Assembly (NCBI GenBank): GCA_950295325.1
Contig: OX485804.1
Location: forward strand, 34,970,001 to 35,034,000
Origin: Polytrichum commune
Taxonomy: Eukaryota; Streptophyta; Polytrichopsida; Polytrichales; Polytrichaceae
Length of the DNA stretch: 64,000 nucleotides
Direction: 5' to 3'
The notes under the pieces are model-generated. The model was not told where the DNA came from. It did not search any database and saw only the letters and a program-made list of their open reading frames with translations. Below, piece by piece: positions 21,970 through 33,429 of this stretch. Numbering within the stretch: the first letter of the stretch is position 1; each line of letters opens with the position of its first letter. The position numbers and the translations under genes are program-made.

Positions 21970-24900
21970 TAACTTCCCACGCCCAATTTCCCTCAAATTT
22001 GACCAAAAAATGTGACCTCAATTTCAGTGACTGTAACTGAAGATCTAAAGTTTTTTTTTGACAAATCCAACCATGTAGGTGTTTGCAAGTTAGAGACGAC
22101 TATTGTTCTCCCCTCTTTAGTATGACACGTTTGGGAAACACAAAAAAAGTCGTATTATCGAGGTGTCGAATCCTCATTACTATGACAAATGGCGTAAAGT
22201 TGTTGTATTATTAAGGGAATATGAAAACACAAGTAATATGAGCTTAAAAGTATATACAATGAGTTTAAGCAATATGCATGGTATGAAATAATAACTTATA
22301 ACTTCAAAAAAATACAAATATTCTCAAGAGCTCTTGAAATGGGAGTCCAAAGATCTCTGGTGTTGCTTACCCAAGTTGGCGACTATCATCTTAGCTAAAT
22401 TCCCTACTAACTTTTGAAAACTAATCATTTCATTAACACCCAAATACAAAGAGTTCTCTAATAAGAAACTAGACAACAATGATGCATGACGTTTAGCATC
22501 ACTAAGCTTTACTATAGGTGGAGCAACATCATCTTAAATCTCATTAAGTTCCCAATGATAAGTGAAGTTCCCAAGTAGTTCCCAAGTGAAAATGGATGTA
22601 TTTTAGATGTACATAACATAGATGAAAGGAATTGTAGCATTAACTACCTCTTTAATATGACAAAACGGAGATTCCAAATGTTGCATTATCGAGTGTTGTA
22701 GTCATATAAAAGAGGGAGTTTCGAACTAAAAAGTTCGGTCTCGCAAAAATGTGTCGTAATATCAAGGGTGTCATATAAACGAGTGTCGTATTCACGAGGT
22801 TAGACAACACTCACAGTCCAAGTATTTAAATGTTGAAGTTCTGCTATGTAAGAGATTGTAATAGGAATGTCAATATTGGTCTCGAGGGATAGCAATGTAG
22901 AACTTACATTGGGGTTGGATTTTTATTGAACCTCCACTCAAATCATCTCCATATGAAGGGAAAAAAATGTTGCCCTCGTTCAAAAGAAAGGCAATACACC
23001 TACTCAAATCAGCTCACAAATCTTGAACCCATTATTTTGTGATTTTTGGAGGAGCTTTCCAATTTGAGGTAGCGGTGCCACAACTGTGCACCTTCCACAT
23101 GGATTTACACCTACCAACACATGTTTAACTAAAAATTTCAACTGTGGATGTTTAGGATATGATGTGTTTGAGCATCGTGTAAAAATTCAAATCAATTGGG
23201 AATCATTTGCAAATAGGGATCGACCAGAAAAATATGTTTAGGATATGTTGCCCGTAAATTACGAGGATGACAAATGTCAAGCATGCATTTATGGAGCGGT
23301 TCCCGTGTAAATTGAGGTTCTATTTAGTCAAATTGACACTAGGATTAGCATTGGATGTCCTTGAGTTAATCTACATAAACTCCACTTGAGATGCATCAAG
23401 TAATCACAAATATATGGGGGTCGAGTTTTAACTAGATCCCCTTCACCTTGGTGATAGTGGTGGGTCTCAACTCAAAGACATGGGGTGTTTGGCCCCAACC
23501 AATGTTTCTTTTGTTTGAGAAATTAAGGAGACTATCCAATTAAACTCATTCATAACATTACACAATAGTAGACTCTTGCACTACGGGGCGGAATTTTTTT
23601 GGGCATAATGCCCTTTTCATGTTGGGGGCTAAGTCTCTTACAAAATGAACAATATTCAAGCTAAAAAATATTCACTCTCCCACGCTAAATTGACAATGTA
23701 GAAATTTTCAGGTTTATCATGTACTCAACGATTCTTTTTAGTGCCGAGAATTTGGGATGAGTATTCATAGCCATCTACTCAAACTAACTAAACCGTTCCC
23801 CCTCTAGAAAAGGACTAACATTATATGCATTGTAATGTTATCCACGAGAGGAAATTATTGCATACAAGCATACCTCTCATCCCTCAAACATAAACAAATA
23901 CTATATTTCTTTTCTTCATGTTAACTTTGTGTCCTAATGTGCCATACCCGATTGTTCATCCAAGAGAAGAAGAAATATTGATCTCATCATAGTTTTTCAT
24001 CCACAAAGACAAAATATCATCCACAAATCCTAGATTATGTCCATGAGTTGTTTAGATATGATTGATAACCAACTTGAGTAGGTGGATGACTCATAGCTCT
24101 CACGGCTCGTCATCCACTCTTCTCTTACTGGTTACCCAATCCATTATGTGGGATGCACCAGTCCAACTAACACAATGTGATTCCACTGGCATAATGCACC
24201 ATGCAACAAAATTGGGTCGGGTAGGAACAAAAATTAAAAGGGTGGGTTCTATGCATTAAAATGTCTTTTGTATCTAGCTTTCTAAGATCGTTGAGATATA
24301 GGGCACTATACTATTGGTGTGCCCAAAGTGGTTAGTGTTAAATTGGTGTTGAGCATTGACTCTGTGAGTACCTCAACCAACAAGCCGTCTTATTAGAATA
24401 GTACTAGAAGTGTTTGTATTGTGAGAATAGTGAACCATTTTGCACCCAAAATTAGGCATATGATGGGATTGGTTTCGAATAAGACATGTATACTCTATAG
24501 GTTTGTGGTTGATTCACTTCAAAAATCAGATGTGTTTCACTAGACCAATTTGGGATCAATGTTAGATTATATATATATATATATATATAGGTAACCTCTA
24601 ACCCACAACTCACATGCTATTGCAGGGGTGTTATGTTGGAAGAATGAAAGGTATGTTCCTTTGCAACAATTGTTTCTTGTCCTCATTCTCCAAACATATA
24701 TATTAGCTACAACATTGATTAGAAAATTGATCTTGCATATGGGGCCAAGTTGGCGAAATTCATTAGATCGAATCCCCCCCCCAAATCCAGAGTGTTTGTT
24801 CACCATATCCTTCAAGTGCGCAAGATAATTTATCTCTTAAGGCATGGCACATGTTAGTGAAAACCAATAGACAACAAAAATTTAGTATTTTATCCACAAC

Positions 24901-25000
24901 ACTACTCCCTCCATGTCCCTTTAAGCAGGGCCAAGCAACCCTTGTGTAAGATCATTTGTCTCTTAGGGCATGGAGAGAGAGCCTGAGAGAGAGGGATTTA
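21970..25000. other. Gene-free AT-rich stretch
   Basis: No gene recognised. A (TA)n microsatellite lies at about 24568-24589. Left-end or right-end fragments of the CATCCAACAT family occur near 23865 (GCATACAAGCATACCTCTCA) and 24630-24655 (GTTATGTTGGAAGAATGAAA). The rest is unassigned. Confidence 0.45.
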
Positions 25001-25004
25001 TCAC

Positions 25005-25219
25005 ATACGAGCATGGGTTACCTCTCATCCATCCAACAGTAGAACTTGATCCCCTATAGATTTTTTTTGCCAAATGATCTAAAATGACTCAGTCTAGTTC
25101 AACTCGGGGTCTTTAAAGCTACCTACGGTGTCAAATCAACTAAAAAAACACAACTTCCAAGGTTGCACACAATTTCATGACTTTTGTGTCGGATGAATGA
25201 GAGGTATGCTTGTATGTTG
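25005..25219. mobile_element. CATCCAACAT-family MITE (about 215 bp)
   Basis: The left end ACATACGAGCATGGGTTACC and CTCTCATCCATCCAACA pair with the right end GTCGGATGAATGAGAGGTAT and GCTTGTATG. The interior contains TTTGACACC in the inverse sense and TTCAACTCGGGGTCTTTAAA, shared with 25675-25888, 28953-29148 and 46808-47012. Confidence 0.7.
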
Positions 25220-25674
25220 TTAATTCCCTTTCATCTTAATGCACAACATGAAATATATGAAATTCACTATATGACAAAAAAATTTAATTCCCCATTCATA
25301 GTCCTACTTGTCACCATGCACATGAAGTATCCGGCAAGCAACTCATGCACAAGAGAACTTATCTCCATTAGAGCATGGGGAACACCGCTAGATGACAAAA
25401 GCCTCAATCCCCCACGTCCACAATGAAGCATGTTCACAAATCCTTGGCTAACCATGTGAATGGTGTGTGATAGTCTTGGATAGTAGAAGAGGGGAAACTA
25501 TTTGGATAAAAGTTCCTCCTACACTTCAACTTTTTTTCATGTGGCTCGTGACTTATAAGTTGGGGACCGAATGGTGACCTTTTCCGTCTTAAGGAAAGGC
25601 ATGTGAGACAAGAGAAATTGAAAAGGCATGGTAACTTTCCATTCTCGGCTACTCGTAGAAGAGAGGGAATTGTC

Positions 25675-25888
25675 GTATACGAGCGTACCTCTCATTCATC
25701 CAACATAAAAGCCCCTGAATTATATGCAGCCCAGAGGTTGTTTTTTTGTTAGTTGATTTGACACCATACTTAACTTTAACGAACTTGAATTAGTGCACTC
25801 GAGCTCGTTTGAGATGAATCGGCAACAAATTTGTAAGGGTGTCCTGTTGTTTTATAACGTTGGATGGATGAGAGGTATGCTTGTATAC
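25675..25888. mobile_element. CATCCAACAT-family MITE, best-preserved copy (214 bp)
   Basis: The termini GTATACGAGCGTACCTCTCA (left) and TGAGAGGTATGCTTGTATAC (right) are inverted repeats, continuing inward as TTCATCCAACAT and GTTGGATGGA. A GAGAGGGA remnant abuts the left end, the position where other copies carry long GA tracts. The superfamily is undetermined and no clean TSD was found. Confidence 0.78.
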
Positions 25889-26099
25889 TAATGACTAGTG
25901 TGGGCCGTGTGCCGTCCCAATCCTTTGCACCCATACATATGACACACCACTCCCCCCACTTTTTTGAAACAGTGGGAGAACAATGGAGAATGACAGGGGC
26001 AATGGCCTCACCACCACCAAATCTTCCAGTGTGTAGAATTAGTTCCTACTCTCCTTACTTAAACCTGATGGTTTGCAATGTCCAAGGAGATTGTTGAAC

Positions 26100-26470
26100 A
26101 TAATCGGTCGAGATCCTAGTGTTCATAAGACCAATGAGTTACATCATAACATTATTCAAATCTATAACAATGTTCCGTGGGACTGAGAGTTTTATGCAGA
26201 ATATTCCTCGCATGCAGTCTGAATGTGAGGAATATTGTGCAGAATATTGTCAGTCCCACAAAACAATGTTATGGATCTGAATAAGGTTATGATGTGACAT
26301 CTTTCAGTTTCTCTTTATTAAATTGAAGGAGATTCTATAAATGCCTCTGAAATGATTGGTGATTTTCCCTGAAGTCTTGAATTTGAACCAGTTATTTCTC
26401 AAGCTTGACTGGTTCATTTGTAAACTAGCGGTCGGTTTACCCCATTCAATAGTAACACAAAAGACACAAA
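26100..26470. mobile_element. hAT-like repeat interrupted by a fold-back
   Basis: ATAATCGGTCGAGATCCTAG on the left and TGACATCTTTCAGTTTCTC, then CTTGACTGGTTCATTTGTAA on the right, match the hAT-like consensus seen intact at 36436-36666. The host is split by the CATAAC fold-back at 26145-26291. Neither outer terminus is clear. Confidence 0.65.
26145..26291. mobile_element. CATAAC-ended fold-back, 147 bp
   Basis: Two arms of about 65 bp (CATAACATTATTCAAATC... and ...GATCTGAATAAGGTTATG) are nearly complementary around a short loop of about 16 bp (GCATGCAGTCTGAATG). Related fold-backs at 38509 and 63001 share the CATAACATTAYTCAA-type end. A transcript would form a pre-miRNA-like hairpin. Its position inside a hAT-like repeat shows it inserted later. 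Confidence 0.8.
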
Positions 26471-26994
26471 AGGAAAGAGGGGCGTGTCTAAGTCTTTGTT
26501 GAGCATCATTCATAATAACGCACGGGCTCTATGTGTTGTGATATTCCCAAAAGTCGTGGCTCTCGGTTCTCGACATTTGGCACATCATGGCTGTATGTAT
26601 TGTAACCACTCCTATAGTCAAACATCGACGCTCGAGACCAAAACCAAAAGAAAAAAGAGATAAAAAGCTAAGATAGAGAATCCCTTTCCCTTCTCTTAGG
26701 TTCATGCGGCCACATCATCCAAATTTACCATACGGGGGCCTTTTGCGTATGTACTTAGGGATAAAATGACCAAAGGATTCATGGGTGTTTAATACCATGT
26801 TCATAGTAGGGCCAGTCGTTGTTCCTTGACAGTAGGAGGAACCCTTATTGACATGATGAACCACCTTTCAAAAGGAAGGAAGTACCCTTATTTTCACATT
26901 TGGTAAATCGTGTTCAACACATGCAAGGACAGTCACTCATTCACATTGAGGCAAAATCTTCGATGTTAATTTCTTTTCTTTCTACGTGACGCAG

Positions 26995-28165
26995 CTAGTT
27001 GTGCATTCACAAACGACGCTCATATGACAAATCACAAAATACAATAAAATACAAGATTCCTCTCTCACACGTTGAGACCTCCTCCCCCCCCCCCCCCTCC
27101 ACGTGGAAGTGCTTAATCAACAAACTACGGCAACATTGCATCCCAAGCTTTAATGACATAGGCAAAGTATGATTTCCTTTTACTAGAATGGCCAACACAC
27201 ACGAAATTTGCTCTAGATTGTGGGCAATGGGTTGTGCATTGACATATTGTGTTCATTTGATGAATAAACTCTCTTATATATTGACCCCCCTACTCCACAT
27301 GGAATCTCTCTACACAAAAATTTGTAACGAGATCCCCTCCAAAGCATGGACTGATTATCTTTGCTAGAACGGCCAACACACATGAAGTATGCCCTCATTA
27401 GTCGGCAATTGCTTGTGTATTTGTAGATTATGCACATGTGAGGATCTTGTGAGATATTTACTATCTCGTATGTTGTTAATTATCCTCCCCTCCTTAAATA
27501 TCCGTATGGCAATGCTCAACCATAAAAATGTAATTAAATTTTTCCCAAAGCTTTGATAATGTTGGAAAAGTTTTGATTCCTTCATTGGAATGCCTACCCT
27601 AATACGTGGTTGTGCATTGGTAGATTGTGCTCATGTCACAAATTGGCAGTTATAATATGCCCATGTGACAAATATACTCTCATATGTTGACCTCCTTACT
27701 CCACATCAAAGCGCCCGACCAACATATTACATTGAAATTGTTTGGCAATCTCAACCAAAGCTTTGTCGACACCCGCAAAAGTCAAAATTCAGTCCTCAAA
27801 ATGAACAACACACATGACACCTTCCTTAACATGTGGACAAGTGCGTGTGCAGTGGTAGATGGTGCAAGAGGTGCTCAACCAACAAAATGCAACAAGAAGT
27901 CTAATTCCCTTTGCCGGAACAACCAACACATGACAAGTTTGCCTTTGATTTGTGGGCGCTTGATTGTGCATTGCGCAAGTGTATTGAGCACATGTGATGA
28001 ACCTACTCTCATTGCTTGACCTCCCTAGCCACTTCGCGTTGATTGCTCGACCAACAAAATGTAACGAGATCATGTTCAAAAGCTTCGCCAACGTAAACGA
28101 CGTCTAAATTCCTTTGTTGGAGCTACCGACACACGGGAAGTGTGTGCCCTAATTTATGCGAGCCA
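26995..28165. repeat. Diverged tandem array of about 115-220-bp units
   Basis: About six direct, imperfect copies. Anchor motifs recur in the same order: (GA)ACGGCCAACACACATGAAG-like at 27189, 27370, 27803, 27917 and 28119; TTGTGCATTGGTAGATTGTG-like at 27232, 27413, 27611, 27849 and 27966; and a TTGACCTCCCTACTCCAC-like block. The array is old: units differ by substitutions and length. A run of about 15 C lies at 27083-27097. No coding sequence seen. Confidence 0.7.
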
Positions 28166-28189
28166 TGCAAATGAGGTATGAGGATCTTA

Positions 28190-28540
28190 GGGTTGGTTCA
28201 CATGGGGTCCCAAGCCCCAAGTCTCACTCATGTCAGCAAGTCCCAACATGGAGGCACATTCTCAACTTTTGAGCCTCAAGAAAGTGTTAAAAACATGGTT
28301 GATTATCATCAAAGTCGGATCTTGAGTATTCCGTGCAGAAAATCGAAGAACTTGTGTTGAGAGTTGGATTGAGCAAAAAGGCCTCGCCTCCAAAAAAAGG
28401 TTTGTCATGTAGACGTCCAAGTCATATACTTGGGACAAGGTGTGAAGCAGTAAGTCCCAATTTCCATGCTCTCAACGGTCGAGATCGCATGTATTGACCT
28501 CGAGTGACTTGGGACTTGGGACCCCATGTGACCCCGGCCC
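28190..28540. mobile_element. PIF/Harbinger-like MITE, 351 bp
   Basis: Left GGGTTGGTTCACATGGGG then TCCCAAGCCCCAAGTC; right GACTTGGGACTTGGGACCCC then ATGTGACCCCGGCCC. The arms are imperfect inverted repeats of about 35 bp. The flanks are TTA (28187-28189) and TTG (28541-28543), a likely mutated 3-bp duplication. Confidence 0.78.
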
Positions 28541-28952
28541 TTGTTTCATCACTTTCGCAAGCTTGAATTAAGCTTAATTAGGGCATTTCGTGCCACATAA
28601 TTAAGTTAGCCATGCTAGAAGGCTTCATATATACGAGTTCTTATTAAGGTTCTTATGAGTGGCTCACCTTCCGAGACATGCACCCGGGCGGGGCAGGCGA
28701 TTGGACGTATGTACGTGTGGATAATGAAATACCCGGGAGTGGCTGATTTTGTGGTCCTTTTGTGAATCCCGGTCTGCTCTAGAACCGTGTCCTCATGTGT
28801 AAAGCCCAAGGAGGATTTTATAGTGTTCTTGACCTTTCTAGAGTTACCGTTGCAAGGAGTAAAGTACAAAGTACCACGAGTAAGTTAGTAGTACCGGCCC
28901 TTACAATGGGTGAGAGAGAGAGGGAGGGAGAGAGAGAGAGCCTAGGGGGAAT

Positions 28953-29144
28953 TATCGTGCACGAGCGTACCTCTCATTCATCCAACATAAAAGCCTCAAA
29001 ATAGTGTGCAGTTGAGAGTTACTGTTTTAGTCGATTTGACACTAAAATTAGTTTCAAAGACTCCGAATTAGTCCAGTTCAAGTCATTTGAGATGAACCAA
29101 GGCCATAAATCAATAGGGGGTTAAGTTTGTTATGTTGAATAGAT

Positions 29145-29148
<4 letters not shown>
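28953..29148. mobile_element. CATCCAACAT-family MITE flanked by GA/CT microsatellites
   Basis: GTGCACGAGCGTACCTCTCA then TTCATCCAACAT on the left is preceded by a GAGAGAG tract (about 28914-28940). The right end GTTATGTTGAATAGATGA runs directly into (CT)n at 29148-29178. The interior TTTGACACTAAAATTAG and TTGAGATGAACC blocks match the other copies. Confidence 0.72.
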
Positions 29149-29180
<32 letters not shown>

Positions 29181-29412
29181 CATTTCAATGTAGTGTCCAA
29201 AAAGAATTTTGGACATAACCGGTCGAAATCCTAGTGTTTCCAAGTCCAACCACTTACATGTTGACATCTTTTGGGTTCTTTGGTGAAATGGGGCATTTCC
29301 ATACATTCCTTTGAAATGATTGGTAATTTTCTTGAAGTCTTGAACGTCAACAATTGAGATGAACTAGGGCCACAAACCAATAGGGGGTCAAATTTGTTAT
29401 GTTGAATAGATG

Positions 29413-29471
<59 letters not shown>

Positions 29472-29615
29472 GGGCATAACCGGTCGAGATCCTAGTGTTT
29501 CCAAGTCCAACCAATTACATGTTGACATTTTTTGGGTTCTTTGGTGAAATGGGGCATTTTCATACATTCCTTTGAAACGATCGGTAATATTCTTCAAGTC
29601 TTGAACGTGAACATG
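29083..29615. repeat. Tandem duplication of a composite repeat with CT microsatellite
   Basis: A unit of about 270 bp occurs twice (about 29086-29354 and 29355-29615). Each copy holds the right end of the CATCCAACAT MITE (GAGATGAAC...CAATAGGGGGT), a (CT)n tract (29148-29178; 29413-29464) and a hAT-like internal piece (GGGCATAACCGGTCGAGATC... in copy 2, GGACATAACCGGTCGAAATC in copy 1). The CT tract is longer in the second copy. Confidence 0.82.
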
Positions 29616-29649
29616 TTATTTCCAAATTAAGCCAGTTAATTTGTAACTA

Positions 29650-29866
29650 CACCGATTATCCCAATTAGTGTGTGTTACTATTCAGAATTACACGATGCTA
29701 TAACTATTTAACGAGAATGTAACATTTTACCAAGCAAAGTCATTTATGTTCTCTAACGTCCAAACAACCTATTGAGCTTTCGTTAGTACAAATTGAACTC
29801 TTGAATAAGATGTTATTGCGTTGCATAACTCCAAATAGTAACATGCACTAATTAAGATAATTAGTG
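29650..29866. mobile_element. TA|CAC element, subfamily 1, nested in hAT-like repeat (217 bp)
   Basis: Ends are CACCGATTATCCCAATTAG and CTAATTAAGATAATTAGTG, flanked by TA (29648-29649, 29867-29868). Host sequence is continuous across it: TTTGTAACTA before, TAGCGGATGGTTCTCCCCGT after, compared with uninterrupted TTTGTAACTAGCAGTTGGTT at 36634. This shows a 2-bp TA duplication at a CTAG site. Confidence 0.9.
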
Positions 29867-30378
29867 TAGCGGATGGTTCTCCCCGTTCATTCAAGTTGTT
29901 TCAATGACATTGCAAGATGTTTATATAACTTATTGGTAAGCTGCGAGATCCATGCCAGCCACACCAACTTCACCCCCTTCACTAGCTTTATCATTGTCCA
30001 TCAAGACACATTTGATGAACAATAATAAAGCTAGATGAGTCAAATTGCAACATAGTCGTAATATTGACACCTATATTTGAGTGTGTATGTGAATAGGTAT
30101 GGAATAAGAGATTAATATTATGTGTTCAAAAGAGATTTCAATATTTGCTCGAGATATGTTAATCATTCTAGGCTCAAGAATTTTTTTCTCTTTGATGATA
30201 AAGGAGATATTCATACAAATTCTGATAGTTATAAGGCAAATGGTTACATACATAATTCGATTTGCCAGTCATTTCACACGAATTATGTGTTTCATATCCT
30301 ACAAGGAGCGGGTGCAAAGAAGAAAGTATCCAAATAACAAATGTCTACCTTAAAGCACTTGAAAGCAAGCAAGTAAGG

Positions 30379-30740
30379 TGTGTGGGCTTTCAATGTGGCC
30401 ACTGTTCTCGATCGGACACCCATATTTGAGTGGTATATAGTAAGTATTGTTGCTAGGAACTAACACCAAAAGGACACATGTTACAACAAGATTGGCCTAG
30501 GTGCTCAACAATAAACACAGAAGGAGGGTTAGGTGTCTATATGATCGATTTGAAGAGAGAGAAAATCTTCATTTCAACATCTCATAATTGTTGCAACCAA
30601 ACTCCGATTTTGAATCTCAAAATGACAACCTTCGTGATACATAATTGCTAAACACGATGCAACAACCACGACCCAAACCAACATCAAAAATTGCCAGTGG
30701 AGTCGGAAGTGCCCACAGTAGGGCCATGTGTACCTTACAA
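30379..30740. mobile_element. AGGTAxxTGGG-family element (approximate)
   Basis: The left end AAGGTGTGTGGGCTTTCAAT is followed by the family block GGACACCCATATTTGAGTGG and inner AAAAGGACACATGTTACAAC and TCTCATAATTGTTGC. The right end is unclear. Confidence 0.55.
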
Positions 30741-30811
30741 CATATGTGGAATTTGCAGTGTAATGCCGCACACTAAGGAGAGCACAAGCTATCCTAGTAG
30801 GGATGCTACTA

Positions 30812-31240
30812 CACTAATTATCCCATATACTGGTGTGGTACTAGTTCATGTAACATGCAATATCTTGCCAAATCTCAAAATCAGTGAGGGTTGAATCTTT
30901 TTTTATGAGTGATGCTAAAATTATGAATACATGCTCGCTTACCATACATTTCAAGAAAACCAGTGTGTGCTACGAGGTGTTTGTAGAGCGTATAATATGT
31001 TTTGTTGAACTTAGAGAAGATTCTTCTTCTTCCTCCTCTTGTTCTTGGTTAGCGCCACTCACTCCCGAGGCATCTCCTAACACCAAGAAAGTGAGAGTTT
31101 TTGGCACTTTGACACTTTAAACTTCTCAAAATCCTAGATCTTTTGATGACTAATTTGGTAGCGTAAAGAAATTTAGCATTACCTTCACTAATTTCCCACA
31201 CGCACTATTAACCCACCCACACTAAATGGGATAATCAGTG
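30812..31240. mobile_element. TA|CAC element, subfamily 4, with an internal frame (429 bp)
   Basis: Ends are CACTAATTATCCCATATAC and GGGATAATCAGTG, flanked by TA (30810-30811, 31241-31242) within CTA/TAG. A + strand frame ends at 31120 and contains a Ser-rich stretch and TPEASPNTKKVRVFGTLTL. It looks protein-like but is unrecognised: possibly a decayed family gene or captured host exon. Confidence 0.8.
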
Positions 31241-31574
31241 TAGCTAGTAGTAGACTAGTAGTAGCTCAAGTTGCAGAATAAACGTTTCTTCTAGTTGAAG
31301 TTCTTAGTACTATATATGGTGGCATGTATTTATTATCAGATCATTCAGTGCTTTTCGAGAGCATATTTGCAGTGCGGCCCAAAAGTTTGTCATTAACACA
31401 AGGGTCTCAAACATCTAATGAGACAAATTAAAGCAAATGAGTGTAAGTACTTAAGCCTGCCGTAAAATATAGGTCCCGCTTGTTATTTAATGGGCGCCAC
31501 CTCATGCCACCCGAAGATTGTTACCGTACTTGGAGTATGTAATTTGTTGTCACGTAAAATTTGTGGCGTGAAAG

Positions 31575-31772
31575 GGAATGGATGAAACATGATCCATTCG
31601 ATGCCATGTAGGAATCCATGTAGACTTTACATCCATCTTGCATTCACGTACTCCGTTGGTCCCTCAAGCGTAGTGTGCAGCGAACTTGGACCGCCTCCGC
31701 CTTTTCCACCAATGAGAGTGCTTGAAGTGTGCTACTGGTCACGGGCTCTCAGTCTCGTGTGTGAAGTGGCCC
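31575..31772. mobile_element. PIF/Harbinger-like MITE fragment
   Basis: The right end CTCGTGTGTGAAGTGGCCC is identical to the 3465-3953 family and is followed by TTA. Internal GTAGACTTTACATCCATCTT is the reverse of the block at 3594-3613. The other end is missing, so it is truncated at about 31575. Confidence 0.75.
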
Positions 31773-31896
31773 TTAGTAAGTGACAATACTTTCAACATTG
31801 CAAACCTATGATGCCCAAAATCTTTTACAAAGAAATGACAAATAGTGTTAGGTTTACATTTAGTGTTAGTAACACTCCATGGGCGGTTTACAACTA

Positions 31897-32221
31897 CACT
31901 AAATATGGTATTTAGTGTTTGATCATATTTAATATTGTTACCACCCTACCCTGCTCAACACTAATTTTCAATTCCTTGACAATTAGTGTTAGAAGACATG
32001 CTACAAGATACATTGAAATTCTCCTTTTATCATTGTTAAAAATTTTCCTTCCATATCCTTACTAACACTAAATTGAAACATGTAACTTCCACATATTACC
32101 ATAGTTGATGTTTAGTGTTTGAGTTTACATTCAATGTTACTTACTTTCATAGGGTTACTGACATTTAGTATATGCGTTCGTATTTAGTGTATCAAACACT
32201 AAACATCATACATATTTAGTG
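31897..32221. mobile_element. TA|CAC element, subfamily 2 (325 bp)
   Basis: Ends are CACTAAATATGGTATTTAG and CATCATACATATTTAGTG, flanked by TA within CTA/TAG. ACACTAA/TTAGTGT motifs recur inside. It has the same order of blocks as 10106-10719 but lacks its 300-bp centre. Confidence 0.85.
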
Positions 32222-32698
32222 TAGTATGGAACAAGACAAATACTGTAGAATTGATGACATTAAATAGAATAAATTTGTATGTACTTTTTTGGTGCCGCAC
32301 ATGACTGTCTCCGGGTAGGCTCCTTCATCAAATGTTGATGAACTTTAAGTTAAATGCAGGCTAAAATGTAGGAATAATTTATCGTTTCCAAGCACAATCC
32401 ATCCCTCGTGTGGGCCGTTATAATCAAATGGAACATGCTAACTTTAGTGGAACGGTGACAAATATGGAAGGGATGGAAATGAAATGAAATGAATTTCAAA
32501 GTCCGGGAACGGAACCCACCGCAAAAGGAATCTACTATATACCATATATGGAAGTGCTTCGTACTAGAGACACATACATATATATATATTGTTGGTTAGT
32601 TAGTGCTTGGTCTCTCTATAAATAACTACTATTCAAATCCTCCACGTGGCAGTCTCACATTGGTTGAACCCCACTTAAATCCCAAGCGGAAACGACTT

Positions 32699-33008
32699 AA
32701 GGTAGATGGGTCTTAAATGGTTACTAGTCCACTTCTTATAGGATATGAAACACACGATTCGTATGAGATGGTTAGCAAATCCAAATTGAAGTTGTAGCCA
32801 CAAGTTCCTCATAATTTTCGGAGCTTGTATGAACATCTTATTCATTATTGAAGCGAAGATCCTTGTGCTCGTTAAATGGTCATGTAGGTCCCCTGATTAT
32901 GTTGACTGTTGAACCTAGAATGGTTACCATATTCAGAGCACATGGTCCGATCTCCCTAAACACATGTTTTTTCTGGTATCTATTGTGGGAGGCACACCAA
33001 ATTACATC
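32699..33008. mobile_element. AGGTAxxTGGG-family fragment (approximate)
   Basis: TTAAGGTAGATGGGTCTTAA marks the left end. The following ATGGTTAGCAAATCCAAATT, GAGCTTGTATGAACATCTTA and GACTGTTGAACCTAGAATGG blocks match 1137-1500 and, inverted, 44090-44475, 49570-49940 and about 52330-52880. It runs up against the hAT-like repeat starting at 33011. Confidence 0.6.
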
Positions 33009-33010
33009 TC

Positions 33011-33213
33011 CAATGTCCTGGGAGATTTTTGGGCATCATCGGTCAAGATCCTAGTGTTTCCAAGTCCAATTGGTTGCATGTTGACATATTTCAAGTTTTT
33101 CTTTGTTAAATTCATGTATATGCTGTAGATTCTTCTAAAATGATGGTTAGTTTTCGTGGAATCTTAACCTTCAACCAATTATTTCTCAAACTCGATTGGT
33201 CCATATGTAACTA
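33011..33213. mobile_element. hAT-like element, left part
   Basis: CAATGTCCTGGGAGATTTTT is the hAT-like terminus, followed by GGTCAAGATCCTAGTGTTTC and ending in CCATATGTAACTA, where a TA|CAC element has inserted. Sequence beyond that insertion no longer resembles the host end. Confidence 0.7.
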
Positions 33214-33421
33214 CATTGTTTTGTCTAATCAGTGTGGGTTGCCATTTGGAGTTACACATTGCTATAAGATTTTACCAAAAGCATCATTTCTTACCAACCA
33301 AGTTATATCATATTCTTCGTCGTGCATGCTGACTACTTATGTTATTTGGGTAAGAAATGATACTCTTGGTAAAATGTTATAGCAATGTGTAACTCCAAAT
33401 GGTAACCCACACTAACTAAAG
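33214..33421. mobile_element. TA|CAC element, subfamily 1, fold-back copy (208 bp)
   Basis: Flanked by CTA (33211-33213) and TAG. Unlike other copies its inner half is an inverted copy of its outer half: GTTACACATTGCTATAAGAT and TTACCAAAAGCATCATTTCT recur in reverse as AGAAATGATACTCTTGGTAA and ATAGCAATGTGTAAC. The result is arms of roughly 70-80 bp around a central loop. Confidence 0.8.
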
Positions 33422-33429
33422 TAGAGGGT

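Noticed and set aside
26995-28165. CRISPR-like array
   Set aside because: Units are diverged, irregular in length and lack identical short repeats with unique spacers; eukaryotic context.
29231-29597. Arg-Glu repeat proteins encoded across the CT/GA tracts
   Set aside because: Translations of microsatellites within duplicated transposon debris, not genes.
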